From Mesorhizobium sp. L-8-3 (lineage in GTDB: Bacteria > Pseudomonadota > Alphaproteobacteria > Rhizobiales > Rhizobiaceae): a DNA stretch of 64,000 nucleotides. The stretch spans positions 2,540,501 to 2,604,500 of the forward strand of contig NZ_AP023262.1 of NCBI RefSeq assembly GCF_016756615.1. The letters are read 5' to 3'. The notes below the pieces were generated by a model, which saw only the letters and a program-made list of their open reading frames with translations, did no database searches and was not told the DNA's origin. How positions within the stretch are numbered: the stretch's first letter is position 1; each line of letters begins with the position of its first letter. A program made the position numbers and the translations under genes. Below, piece after piece: positions 1 to 9,458 of this stretch.

Positions 1-1
1 C

Positions 2-1555
2 GACCACTATACCTATGTGCTGGTCGGCGACGGCTGCCTGATGGAGGGCATCTCGCAGGAGGCCCTGGCGCTGGCCGGCCATCTGCAGCTCAGCAAGCTG
101 ATCGTCATCTGGGACCACAACAACATCTCCATCGACGGCCCCGTGTCGCTCGCGGACAATACGGACCAGCTCGCGCGCTTCGCGGCGTCCGGCTGGAATA
201 CGCTCGCATGCGACGGCCACGACCCCGACCAGATCGCCGACGCGCTGGAGCGCGCCCGCGGTTCCAACCGGCCGACGCTGATCGCGGCCAAGACCACGAT
301 CGGTTTCGGTGCGCCGACCAAGGCCGGCACCAACAAGGTGCATGGCTCGCCGCTGGGCGCCGATGAAGTCGCGGCCGCCCGCAAGACGCTCGGCTGGGAC
401 GCCGCACCCTTCGAGGTCCCCTCCGACATCCTCGACGCCTGGCGCCTGGCCGGCCTCAATGCCGGAAAGAAGCGGGCGCCATGGGAGAAGCGGCTCGCGG
501 TCGCCGACGCCGAGGTCCGCGCCGAGTTCGAGCGGCGCATGCGCGGGGAGCTTCCGGGCGGACTCGACGCCGCGATCGCCGACTACAAGCAGAAGCTGGC
601 CGCCGACAGGCCGAAGGTCGCGACCCGCAAATCCTCCGAGATGGCGCTCGAAGTCATCAACGGCATCGTGCCCGAGACGATCGGCGGCTCGGCCGACCTG
701 ACCGGTTCCAACAACACCAAGACCAGCCAGACCAAGGCGATCGCCGCGGGCGACTACGGCAACCGCTACGTCCATTACGGCATCCGCGAGCACGGCATGG
801 CCGCGGCCATGAACGGCATGACGCTGCATGGCGGCGTCATCCCCTATGGCGGCACCTTCCTGTGCTTCTCCGACTATGCGCGTCCGGCGATGCGTCTCGC
901 CTCGCTGATGGGCATCCGGACGATCTTCGTGATGACCCACGATTCCATCGGCCTCGGCGAGGACGGCCCGACCCACCAGCCCGTCGAGCACCTGGCCGCG
1001 CTGCGCGCCATCCCGAACCACACCGTGTTCCGCCCGGCCGACGCGACCGAGGCGGCGGAATGCTGGCAGATCGCGCTCGAGACGCCAAAGACGCCGTCGA
1101 CGCTGGCCCTGACGCGCCAGAATCTGCCTGCCGTGCGCACCGAATACACGGAAGAGAACCTGTGCCGCTACGGCGCCTACGAACTGGCCAGGGCCGACGG
1201 CACGGCTGCGGTCACCATCTTCGCCTCCGGGTCGGAAGTGGAGATCGCGATGGCCGCCCGCAGCCTGCTGCAGGCGCAGGGCCATGCGACACGCGTCGTT
1301 TCCGTTCCCGCCTTCGAGCTGTTCGAGAAGCAGGCCGACAGCTACAAGGCCGCCATCCTCGGTGATGCTCCCGTCAGGGTCGCGATCGAGGCGGGCATCC
1401 GGCAGGGCTGGGACCGCTTCATCGGCACCGACGGCATCTTCATCGGCATGACCGGCTTCGGCGCGAGCGGCACGATCGAGCAGCTCTACGCGCATTTCGG
1501 CATCACGGCGGACGCGACCGTCAAGGCTGTCGAGGCGCGTCTGGCCAGGCGTTGA
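2..1555 (+). CDS. tkt: Transketolase, 5'-truncated by the window edge
   Basis: Transketolase of the pentose phosphate and Calvin-type pathways: a thiamine-diphosphate enzyme moving two-carbon units between sugar phosphates in the cytosol. The open frame runs in from before base 1, so the GTG at 17 is not the true start. The first visible residues include VGDGCLMEG, the ThDP/metal-binding GDG region. Further on are the pyrimidine-binding domain ([32 protein letters not shown]) and the C-terminal domain. About 517 residues are present of a usual 660 or so. It is followed by gap on the same strand, a common carbon-metabolism pairing in rhizobia. Identity is very secure. Confidence 0.97.
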   Translation, partial: DHYTYVLVGDGCLMEGISQEALALAGHLQLSKLIVIWDHNNISIDGPVSLADNTDQLARFAASGWNTLACDGHDPDQIADALERARGSNRPTLIAAKTTIGFGAPTKAGTNKVHGSPLGADEVAAARKTLGWDAAPFEVPSDILDAWRLAGLNAGKKRAPWEKRLAVADAEVRAEFERRMRGELPGGLDAAIADYKQKLAADRPKVATRKSSEMALEVINGIVPETIGGSADLTGSNNTKTSQTKAIAAGDYGNRYVHYGIREHGMAAAMNGMTLHGGVIPYGGTFLCFSDYARPAMRLASLMGIRTIFVMTHDSIGLGEDGPTHQPVEHLAALRAIPNHTVFRPADATEAAECWQIALETPKTPSTLALTRQNLPAVRTEYTEENLCRYGAYELARADGTAAVTIFASGSEVEIAMAARSLLQAQGHATRVVSVPAFELFEKQADSYKAAILGDAPVRVAIEAGIRQGWDRFIGTDGIFIGMTGFGASGTIEQLYAHFGITADATVKAVEARLARR

Positions 1556-1739
1556 GGCCTCGGACCTTGGCCGAACCGGCTTGATCAGGGCCGCACGGCG
1601 GGGCGCGACAAAAACCCGCTCCGCCGTGGATTCCGTTCAAACGATTTGACCGTCGGCAGCCGCTGGATTCTTGGCGCGGCCGTGGTTAAGAAGCGGCGGG
1701 CACGTTTCAACCCGCTTTCACGCTCCCCGGGAGAAAGAT

Positions 1740-2750
1740 ATGACCGTCAGAGTTGCCATCAACGGATTTGGCCGCATCGGCCGCAACATCGTGCGCGCCA
1801 TCTACGAATCCGGCCGCAAGGATATCGACGTCGTCGCCGTCAACGATCTCGGCCCGGTCGAGACCAACGCCCATCTGCTGCGCTTCGACAGCGTGCATGG
1901 CAGGTTCCCGCGCGAGGTCGACGTCCATGGCGACACGATCAGCATCGGCAGCGACAAGTTCAAGGTCACCGCGATCAAGGATCCGTCGCAGCTTCCCTGG
2001 AAGGATCTCGGCGTCGATATCGCGCTCGAATGCACGGGGATCTTCACCGCGCGCGACAAGGCGGCCGCCCATCTGACGGCCGGCGCCAAGCGCGTCATCG
2101 TCTCGGCTCCGTCGGACGGCGCCGACCTGACCGTGGTCTACGGCATCAACCACGACCAGTTGACCAAGGACCATGTCGTCGTCTCCAACGCGTCATGCAC
2201 CACCAATTGCCTGGCGCCGCTCGCCAAGGTTCTGAACGACGCGGTCGGCATCGAAAAGGGCATGATGACCACCATCCACTCCTACACCGGCGACCAGCCG
2301 ACGCTGGACACGATGCACAAGGATCTCTACCGGGGCCGCGCCGCCGCGCTCTCGCAGATCCCGACGTCGACGGGTGCCGCCAAGGCGATCGGCCTCGTCC
2401 TGCCCGAGCTGAAGGGCAAGCTCGACGGCGTGTCGATCCGCGTGCCGACCCCGAACGTGTCGGTCGTCGACCTGAAGTTCGTGGCGAGCCGGAACACCAC
2501 CGTCGAGGAAATCAACGAGGCGGTCATCGCCGCCTCCAAGGGCAAGCTCAAGGGCATCCTCGGCGTCACGCATCACCCGAACGTGTCGATCGATTTCAAC
2601 CACGATCCGCATTCCTCGACCCTGGCGCTCGACCAGACCAAGGTCATGGGCGGCAACTTCGTGTCGGTGCTGTCCTGGTACGACAATGAATGGGGCTTCT
2701 CGAACCGCATGGCCGACACCGCCGTGGCCCTCGGCCAGACCATCGCCTGA
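1740..2750 (+). CDS. gap: Glyceraldehyde-3-phosphate dehydrogenase, type I
   Basis: Oxidises glyceraldehyde 3-phosphate to 1,3-bisphosphoglycerate with NAD in glycolysis/gluconeogenesis. The 336-aa product has the Rossmann motif GFGRIG (residues 9-14) and the active-site segment [12 protein letters not shown] with the nucleophile Cys153. The length is that of the whole family. ATG 1740 is preferred over in-frame codons further upstream because the protein then starts with the canonical [15 protein letters not shown] and has a purine-rich GGGAGAAAG ribosome-binding site just before it. It lies 184 bp after transketolase. A terminator-like hairpin follows, and no pgk gene is present downstream. 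Confidence 0.97.
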   Translation: MTVRVAINGFGRIGRNIVRAIYESGRKDIDVVAVNDLGPVETNAHLLRFDSVHGRFPREVDVHGDTISIGSDKFKVTAIKDPSQLPWKDLGVDIALECTGIFTARDKAAAHLTAGAKRVIVSAPSDGADLTVVYGINHDQLTKDHVVVSNASCTTNCLAPLAKVLNDAVGIEKGMMTTIHSYTGDQPTLDTMHKDLYRGRAAALSQIPTSTGAAKAIGLVLPELKGKLDGVSIRVPTPNVSVVDLKFVASRNTTVEEINEAVIAASKGKLKGILGVTHHPNVSIDFNHDPHSSTLALDQTKVMGGNFVSVLSWYDNEWGFSNRMADTAVALGQTIA

Positions 2751-2778
2751 TCGCGGCTTCGAGCATCGGACAAGGACG

Positions 2779-2809
2779 CGGGCTCCGGCTGAAAGGCCGG
2801 GGCCCGTTT
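2779..2809 (+). terminator. Hairpin terminator after gap
   Basis: An 11-bp GC-rich stem (2779-2789 with 2795-2806, one G-T pair, one unpaired base at most) around a TGAAA loop is followed by TTTC. It starts 28 bp after the gap stop codon. The T tract is short, so termination may be only partial. Confidence 0.55.
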
Positions 2810-3569
2810 CGCATCCGGAGAAGCAAGCCTGCCGTCGCTTTCCGGACCGCGTGGCTTTTGAAGCGGTTGGATTTTCCGATCATCTGCTGCGGCCATCTGA
2901 CTGTGACGATCGAGGCGTTTTCCCCTGTAGACAACAGGAAATCTGCAGGACAACACCTGTTTCTTCGCCGGCTCGGAACGAGCGTCAAGAAATTGGATAT
3001 TTCAGTCATCAGGCCAGATTGCAGACGCTCTTCAGCGGAGGCGGCTGCCCCGGACTTTGACGGTCTGGCGCCGCCCCTCATCCGCCTGCCAGCGTCGGGC
3101 GCCATCCTGGATGAAAAGTGCCGCGTGTCTTCGCACCCCTCTCTGTCCACCTGATATCTCCCCCACAAGGGGGGAGACTGGCTGTCATCGATGACGGCAC
3201 TCGTCCTGCGACGTCGACGATTGGCGAAATCCAAGCGGCCGGCCAGTCTCCCCCCTTGTGGGGAGATGTCCGGCAGGACAGAGAGGGGTATCTGGCAAAG
3301 CCTTATACGACTGAAATCAAAAGGCTTTCCACCCCACTTCCATGGCAGGGGCGACGCATGCGGTCGAGGTTTGCAAAGCGAGCACTGGAAGGCGACAGCG
3401 ATGAACCGGCGCAGCTTCCCATCGTGAAATCGCCGGTCAAGAATTCCATCGCCGTGGAGCCGAAGTCAACGCGGAAACGGCGTGGGTCATCAAGAAGTGA
3501 CCAGGCCGACGCCGAGCACCGGCTCTTGCGGCGAATTTCCCGATCAGGGGACCGTCGGCCGAAGCGCGC
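2810..3569. other. Long intergenic region without a convincing gene
   Basis: About 760 bp between gap and the convergent TIGR02302 gene. Short open frames here show no recognisable protein features and no good ribosome-binding sites. The only structured part is the inverted repeat at 3135-3289. I see no RNA gene. Confidence 0.6.
3135..3289. repeat. Inverted-repeat intergenic element, RIME-like (copy 1)
   Basis: Left arm 3135-3183 and right arm 3241-3289 are imperfect inverted copies of each other. Each contains a nested palindrome of the type CTCCCCC-ACAA-GGGGGGAG. The arms also carry a CCCTCTCTGTCC / GGACAGAGAGGG pair. The layout matches the larger copy at 15791-15947 and resembles the Rhizobium-specific intergenic mosaic elements known from rhizobia. 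Family naming is from memory. Confidence 0.7.
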
Positions 3570-6128
3570 TCACTTCATGTCGAGCAATCGTTCCAGATAT
3601 TCCCGCTCGAGTTGCGGGCTCAGCGCATTGCCAAGCCGCTCGCGGATCGCATCGAGAATCCGGCGGGCGCGCTGGACGTCTATCTCGTCGGGCACCTCGA
3701 CCGAATCGCCGAAATCGGGGCCCGTCGTCGCGCGCGGCCGGCCGAGCGGGTCGCGGTCGGAGCTCTGCTGACGGCCGCCTTCCTGGCCGCCGCCATCCTC
3801 GCCCTGCATGGCCTGCATCATCTGGTTCATCATGTCCTGGGCGCCGCGCCGCAGCGCTTCCAGCGCGCGGCCCTGCTCGCCCGTGGCGCGCTCGCCTTCG
3901 CCCTGGCCGAGCGCTCCCTCGGCCTCGCCCATGGCCTCGCCGGCCTCCCCGAAACCCTCGCCGGGCTGGATGCCGAGGCCCTCCAGTCCCTTCATGAGAG
4001 CTTCAAGGTCCTTGCGGAGCTGGCCCTGGCCCTCCTGCAACTGCTTCAGCGCTTCGGCGAACTCCTCCGGAGACATCCCGCCCTGGCCCTGCTCGCCGGG
4101 CTGGCCCTGCTGGCCTTCCTGTTGCTCGCCCTGCTGGCCCTGACCGCGCTGGCGCTGGCCGCGCTGCATCTGGTCCATGCGGAAGGTTTCGTTCATCATC
4201 TCCTGCTGGCGGCGCATGATGTTGCCCAGCTCGTCCATGCGCTGGCGCATCTCGCTGTTTTCCTGGCCGCTCTGTCCGCGCCGCTGCTGGCGTCCCGCCT
4301 GCAGATTGTTCATCATGTCCTGCAGCTGCGACAGCAGCTCCTGCGCCTTGTCCCGGCTGCCCGACTTGGCGAGGTTCTCGATCTGGTCGAGCATGCGATC
4401 GAGGTCGCTCTGGCGAAGCTCCTGGCCGGGCTGCGGCATCTGGTCGGCGAGATTGGGATTCTGCTGGGCCCGTTCGGCGAACTCCCTGAGGAATTCGTTC
4501 ATCGCCTCGCGCAGCTCCTTCATCAGCCGGTCGATCTCCTCGTCGCTGGCGCCGTTTTCCAGCGCCTGCCTGAGGGCCTCCTGGGCCTGGGCGAGCCGCT
4601 TCTCGGCTGCCGACAGGTCGCCGTCCTCGATGCCGAGCGCGATCTGCCAGAAATAGTCCGCGACGTCGCGCAGCTGATCGTCGGTCGAGGCCACCTTGAG
4701 GCGCGTCCTGGCGCTCATCAATGCGAGATAATGCGACAGCTCGGGGATCGTGTCCTCCGGTCGCAGCGTTATGGCGTCGAGAAGCTCCAGCACCCGCGCC
4801 TTGCGGTTGGCGTCCAGCGCCAGGATGCGCCGCTGTTCGACCACCGCCCTGGCCAGCGGGTTGCTGAAGGGGCGCTGCGGCATGACGATCGTCTTGGTTT
4901 CGCTCGACGCTTCCTGTTTCGCGGCATCCACGGCTTTGAGGGTCACCTTGACCCGCTCTCCCGCCCAGGCATGCTCGGTGAGATCGCGCGTCGTCCTGGC
5001 GGCCGGCCCTTTGGCGCCGCGACGCGGCAACGCAAGCGACATTTCGGGCGCTTCGTAGAGCGGGCGCGCATCCGGCGCCTGCGGATCGGCGAGTTCGAAC
5101 TCCGCCTTGGCCGAGGCGACGCCGTAGTCGTCCTCGACTTCGTAGTTGAGCTCCAGCGTGCCGTTCAGGGCGCGTTTCGGCTCGCCGGAGAAGCGGACGG
5201 CCGGCGGCTTGTCCGGGATGACGGCGAAGTTCCAGCTGTTCAGCGCTGACGCGCCGGACTTCAAGCTGAGCACGCCGTCGGCTTCCAGCTTTCCCGCGAA
5301 CTGACGCGTGGCGCCGGCCCCGACCGGCTGCGCCGCATCGGCGGGCGCCTTGGGAGCGATTTCGCGGCTGTTTCCCGCGGCATCGGTGTAGGCGAGGGTT
5401 TCCTCGCCCGTGCCGCCGGCGACGCGCAGCGCGACCTCGCTGCCCGTCGGCACGGTGAAGACCGCCGTATTCTGGTTGGCATCGCTGGTCAGGAAAATCG
5501 GCGGCTTGCCGGTGTAGGCCGGCGGGGTCACCCAGGCGTCGATGCGAGGCGGCAGCACGTCGCGGCCGGCATGGGCGCGGAAGGCGTCGTCAGGGCTGCC
5601 GCCGAAGGGGCCGAAGGAAAAGGCGAAGGCGGTGACGAGCAGAAGGGCTGCCAATGCGCGCAGCCCCCAAGGGTCACGCTCGGGGACATGGGGCCTCGGA
5701 AGGTCGCTCCCGAGGTCGTCGAGCCGCGCGGCCATACGCCTGCGGTGCTCCCGCCACAGTGCTTCGGCGAACAGGCCGCCCTTGCCGCTCAACCGATCCG
5801 TCTGGACCGACACCGGCGAGTGCAAAAGCGCATTGGCCCGCTCGATACGGCGATCGACCTCCCGGGCCGTGGGCATCCGGAAGAAACGCAGCGGATAAAG
5901 CGCGGCGAGAGCCGCAAGCGCGAAGCAGGCGGCGAGGGCCAGCCTCGGCGTGTCGGGCATCAGCCGGAACAGGCCGAACCAGGAAACGGTGAGGAACAGG
6001 CTGACGACGACGAGAAGGGGCAGGATGAGCGGCCAGATCCGCTCAAGGACCATGGCGGCCCGCGTGGTGATGCGTGTGCGGGTGAGCCGTCCGCCAGACA
6101 TCCCGCTCTCGCTTCCGTGTTCCGCCAT
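3570..6128 (-). CDS. TIGR02302 family (DUF4175) membrane protein
   Basis: An 852-aa protein of the TIGR02302/DUF4175 family, conserved in rhizobia but of unknown biochemical role. Hydrophobic segments near residues 30-52, 62-82 and 157-180 predict an N-terminal membrane anchor. The middle is a beta-rich, probably periplasmic region. The last third (about 610-800) is extremely Gln/Gly/Glu-rich with many GQ and QG runs and probable helices. The gene sits next to lysA, the lipoprotein and argH in related genomes, but here about 8 kb of accessory DNA separates it from lysA. The long antisense frames over it reflect its biased composition. Confidence 0.85.
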   Translation of the reverse strand: MAEHGSESGMSGGRLTRTRITTRAAMVLERIWPLILPLLVVVSLFLTVSWFGLFRLMPDTPRLALAACFALAALAALYPLRFFRMPTAREVDRRIERANALLHSPVSVQTDRLSGKGGLFAEALWREHRRRMAARLDDLGSDLPRPHVPERDPWGLRALAALLLVTAFAFSFGPFGGSPDDAFRAHAGRDVLPPRIDAWVTPPAYTGKPPIFLTSDANQNTAVFTVPTGSEVALRVAGGTGEETLAYTDAAGNSREIAPKAPADAAQPVGAGATRQFAGKLEADGVLSLKSGASALNSWNFAVIPDKPPAVRFSGEPKRALNGTLELNYEVEDDYGVASAKAEFELADPQAPDARPLYEAPEMSLALPRRGAKGPAARTTRDLTEHAWAGERVKVTLKAVDAAKQEASSETKTIVMPQRPFSNPLARAVVEQRRILALDANRKARVLELLDAITLRPEDTIPELSHYLALMSARTRLKVASTDDQLRDVADYFWQIALGIEDGDLSAAEKRLAQAQEALRQALENGASDEEIDRLMKELREAMNEFLREFAERAQQNPNLADQMPQPGQELRQSDLDRMLDQIENLAKSGSRDKAQELLSQLQDMMNNLQAGRQQRRGQSGQENSEMRQRMDELGNIMRRQQEMMNETFRMDQMQRGQRQRGQGQQGEQQEGQQGQPGEQGQGGMSPEEFAEALKQLQEGQGQLRKDLEALMKGLEGLGIQPGEGFGEAGEAMGEAEGALGQGEGERATGEQGRALEALRRGAQDMMNQMMQAMQGEDGGGQEGGRQQSSDRDPLGRPRATTGPDFGDSVEVPDEIDVQRARRILDAIRERLGNALSPQLEREYLERLLDMK

Positions 6129-6489
6129 CGGCCTTTCCGCTGGAACGCGCCTTCATGGCGCGGATCCTCTCAAACAAAGCATAACATCGATCGCGGCAAA
6201 GACGAGGCAAGTTGCGAAATCGTGATCGAGCCGGGTGCGGGTGCTCCGAGACCACACTGGGCCGCCGCTCAAGGCCCGAAACCATGAAACGCATCGCAAG
6301 GCGAAGGATGAAGAAGACCGCCCAGCCGCCTTGCAGGCCCGAAATCCGTCATGAGAAGCGCGGACATCAATCCTTGCCTGCCGTGCTCTCAGGCGATGGA
6401 TACCGGAAAAACAACCTTTCGTCGTCTGTGCGCGGCCGTCTCTTCTGCGGTACAATGAAGCGTCGAGCCCTCCCGCCGGATGTGCCGCC
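6129..6489. other. Intergenic region between divergent genes
   Basis: 360 bp between the start of the TIGR02302 gene and the start of the pseudo-cyclase gene. It should contain both promoters, but I could not pick a convincing -35/-10 pair. It marks the left edge of the accessory block. Confidence 0.4.
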
Positions 6490-9438
6490 GTGCCAGACGA
6501 AGCGACGTCCGCTCCCCAAGCAAGTGCCGAAGGCCGACCCGCCGGCACGGCAGCGGAACTCGCGGCCAATGCCGAGCGCAGCATCGTCACCATCCTCGTC
6601 GCGGACACGATCGATTCCACGGACCATATAGCGGGGGTCGACCCAGACGAGGCCGAGCAATTCCTCGATCCGATATTCCGCCATGTCGGCGGCGCCGTGC
6701 GGCAGGCCGGCGGCATGCTCGTCAGCTTCTCGGGCGACGGCGGCGTCGCCGTGTTCGGATGGCCGGACTCGCAGGAAGATCATGCCGACAGGGCATGCGA
6801 GGCCGCCTGGCTGATCCAGCAGCCGGCGCTCGACGCCGCGCCGCTGCGCGACGCCGACGGTCGTCCCATCCGCCTTCGCGTCGGGGTCCATTCAGGGCTG
6901 GTCGGGCTTCGGCAGCTGGACATCGGCTTCGGCAGTCGCCTCGACACCGTCGGCGGCACGGTGCATATCGCGGCCGCGCTCCAAAAACGCGCGCCGCCCG
7001 ACGGCATCCTCATCAGCTCGCGGACGCAGGAGCTGTGCCGATCGGAACTCGTCCTGCAGCCCCATGAAGACCTTCCCGCCCTGCAAAAGGTCAAGGCGCG
7101 CGTTTTCCGTCTTCTGAGCCGCCCCGGACGACCGGCGGCGCATGACATATTGCGCAGCTACCAGCTTCCCCTGATCGGCCGCAGCGCGGAGCGGGAAGTC
7201 CTGCGCAAGGCTCAGTCCGAGCCGGCAGGCGCAAAGCGAACCGTCGCAATCATCGGCGAGCCCGGCATCGGCAAGTCCAGACTGGCTGCCGCAGCCATCG
7301 AGGACGCGCAGGCAAGCGGCATGCTCGTCCTCATCTTCCATTGCGACAGCCGCAAAAGAACGACGCCCTATGCAGCCATACGTTCGCTCATCCTGGGAGC
7401 ACTGTTCCTGGGCGACACGGCATCGGACGAAGAAATCGCCGCGGCACTTGGAAAGGCAGGCGCGGAAAAAGCAGGCGACGCGCTCGGAGCGGTCCTTTAC
7501 TTCGGGCGGGCCGACGGGGGTGATCACGCCAGCCCGATGACGCCGACCCAGGTCGCCCGCAAGCTGGTGGAGACCCTGACCAGGATCCTGGCGAGCAAGG
7601 CTCCCGCCCTGATCGTGGTGGAAGACATCCATCACCTCGATCTCGAGAGCATGAATTGCCTGAAGCTGCTCGCCGGCGCTTCGGCAACATGCTCGTTGCT
7701 GCTTACGGGGCGACCCGAGACGTCGACCGAGCTGGACGATGTCGTCGGGACGCTCCTGCGGCTCGATTCCCTGCCGCGCGAGGACATGCAGGAAATGGCG
7801 CGCCGGCTCTGGCCGGGCACCGAGCCGCCGCCGGGTCTGATCGAGAAGGCGATCGATCGGGCCGACGGCGTTCCTTTCGTTCTCGAGCAGATCATCCTGT
7901 CGCTGGCGAGCGACGGCACCGCCGATGCGCGGCTCCTGCCGGAAAGCGTCGAATCCGTCATTCACGCCCGCCTCAACCGGCTGCCGGCGACGGCCAAGTC
8001 TGCAGCACAGGCGCTGAGCCTGCTCGGGGAGGAGGTCGAAACCGATCTCGCGCTGCGGACGCTGGGACTGGACGCCGGGACGTTTCGCAGCGCCCGATCC
8101 GAGCTAGAGCGGCTGGAGATCATCCACCCGTCGACCGGGGCATGGATCCGTTTCCGCCACGCGATCGTGGCCGAGGCATGCTCGGAGATGCTGCCGGGCA
8201 ACCGACGCAGGGAAATCCATCGGGCAGCGCACGCGGCGCTCAGGTCGCTTCATGCCGATCCAGGCCCATATTACGAGCGTCTGGCCTTCCATGCCGAAGG
8301 GGCGCAGGACGACGGAACCGCGCTGGAATATCTGTGGCTGGCGGCATTGCAGGCGCGCCGCTCCTCGGCCGTCGGCTCGCTCTATCTCATCTTCGAGCGG
8401 GCCATGCGCTGCATCGAGCGCATCGGAGAACCGGCCGAGCCGCGCTTCGTCGACTTCACCCTCATGGTCTTCGCGCAGATGCTGCAGATCGGCGAGTTCG
8501 CCAGGATGAACGCCTATCTGCCGCGAACGATGGAACTGGCCGAGAAGCAGAACCGCCCCGACAAGGTCTGTGCCGCCCTGTGCCATATGGCGATGGTCTG
8601 CTGGTTCGAGGGCAGATATGCGGAGGCGCTCCGACACGGGGAAACGGCATCGGCGATGGCCCGGGCACAGGAGCACGTACCGCTGATCTTCGCGTCGCAG
8701 CTCATGGTCGCCAATGCGCTGCACGGGATGGGCGCGATCGAGCGCGCCATCGCACTGCTGGGCGAGTTGTGCGAGATGCTGACAGGCGAGCTCAGGACCG
8801 CCCGGCTCGGCGCGGCCGCCATACCAAGTTCCATGGCGCGCGGCTTCATGAGCTGGTTCGTCCTGGAGGTCGGCCGCTTCGCCCTCGGCCTCTCCTACGC
8901 CGAAGAAGCGCTCGATATCGCGGTTTCCGCCGGCGATGCCTATTCCGAGGTGCTGGCACGGCTTGCCCTCGGACGCTGCCTGATCATGCTCAAGCGCGAC
9001 GAGGAAGCGCAGCAATGTCTCAGCGCGGCACTCGAAACGAGCGAGCGCAACGGCTACGACGCCATCAAGCCGAACCTTGTCGGCCATCTGGCAACCGCGC
9101 TTTCCCGCTGCGGCCGGGCGGAGGAGGCCGTGCGCATGGTGGAGGCGTGGCTTCGGCACGGCCACGAAAAGCGTACGGGGCGCCTCGAGCTATTCCATCT
9201 GGACGCGGGTTACGGGGAGGCACTGTTCCGCAGCGGGGCGACAGCATCGGGACTGGCCGCGATCGACCGCGCCGTCGAGGCCGTTCGCGCCATCGACAGT
9301 CCCTCTCGGATCGCCCAGGGTGTCGGCCTGCGCGCGCGTCTGCGCTCGCAGATCGAGCCGGACAGCCCGCTCGTCGCAAGCGACCTGGCCGAGGAGAGAG
9401 TGCTTTGCCGGCAGTTCGGTCTCGTCGCCTTGCGGTAG
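6490..9438 (+). CDS. Cyclase-homology/AAA ATPase/TPR protein, cyclase probably inactive
   Basis: A 982-aa signalling-type protein. Residues about 30-185 are a class III adenylate/guanylate cyclase homology domain. Both metal Asp positions are present (Asp39 in ILVADT, Asp83 in FSGDGG). In the second half the usual GDTVNxAAR reads GGTVHIAAA, so the purine-selecting Asp (Gly156), transition-state Asn (His159) and Arg (Ala163) are all lost. An AAA_16-type ATPase follows with Walker A GEPGIGKS (256-263) and Walker B LIVVEDIHH. The C-terminal half is helical and TPR-like. This architecture is known in many proteobacteria, usually of unknown function. The start is GTG. It is convergent with the DyP-P450 gene, 20 bp from it, which hints at a link but does not prove one. 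Confidence 0.8.
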   Translation: MPDEATSAPQASAEGRPAGTAAELAANAERSIVTILVADTIDSTDHIAGVDPDEAEQFLDPIFRHVGGAVRQAGGMLVSFSGDGGVAVFGWPDSQEDHADRACEAAWLIQQPALDAAPLRDADGRPIRLRVGVHSGLVGLRQLDIGFGSRLDTVGGTVHIAAALQKRAPPDGILISSRTQELCRSELVLQPHEDLPALQKVKARVFRLLSRPGRPAAHDILRSYQLPLIGRSAEREVLRKAQSEPAGAKRTVAIIGEPGIGKSRLAAAAIEDAQASGMLVLIFHCDSRKRTTPYAAIRSLILGALFLGDTASDEEIAAALGKAGAEKAGDALGAVLYFGRADGGDHASPMTPTQVARKLVETLTRILASKAPALIVVEDIHHLDLESMNCLKLLAGASATCSLLLTGRPETSTELDDVVGTLLRLDSLPREDMQEMARRLWPGTEPPPGLIEKAIDRADGVPFVLEQIILSLASDGTADARLLPESVESVIHARLNRLPATAKSAAQALSLLGEEVETDLALRTLGLDAGTFRSARSELERLEIIHPSTGAWIRFRHAIVAEACSEMLPGNRRREIHRAAHAALRSLHADPGPYYERLAFHAEGAQDDGTALEYLWLAALQARRSSAVGSLYLIFERAMRCIERIGEPAEPRFVDFTLMVFAQMLQIGEFARMNAYLPRTMELAEKQNRPDKVCAALCHMAMVCWFEGRYAEALRHGETASAMARAQEHVPLIFASQLMVANALHGMGAIERAIALLGELCEMLTGELRTARLGAAAIPSSMARGFMSWFVLEVGRFALGLSYAEEALDIAVSAGDAYSEVLARLALGRCLIMLKRDEEAQQCLSAALETSERNGYDAIKPNLVGHLATALSRCGRAEEAVRMVEAWLRHGHEKRTGRLELFHLDAGYGEALFRSGATASGLAAIDRAVEAVRAIDSPSRIAQGVGLRARLRSQIEPDSPLVASDLAEERVLCRQFGLVALR

Positions 9439-9458
9439 TCCGTGTCGGCAGGAGACCG

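Noticed and set aside
3612..5249. 545-aa Leu/Ala-rich frame opposite the TIGR02302 gene
   Set aside because: It is the antisense of the Gln/Glu-rich coding region; the Leu runs mirror CAG/GAG codons, and there is no ribosome-binding site or recognisable domain.
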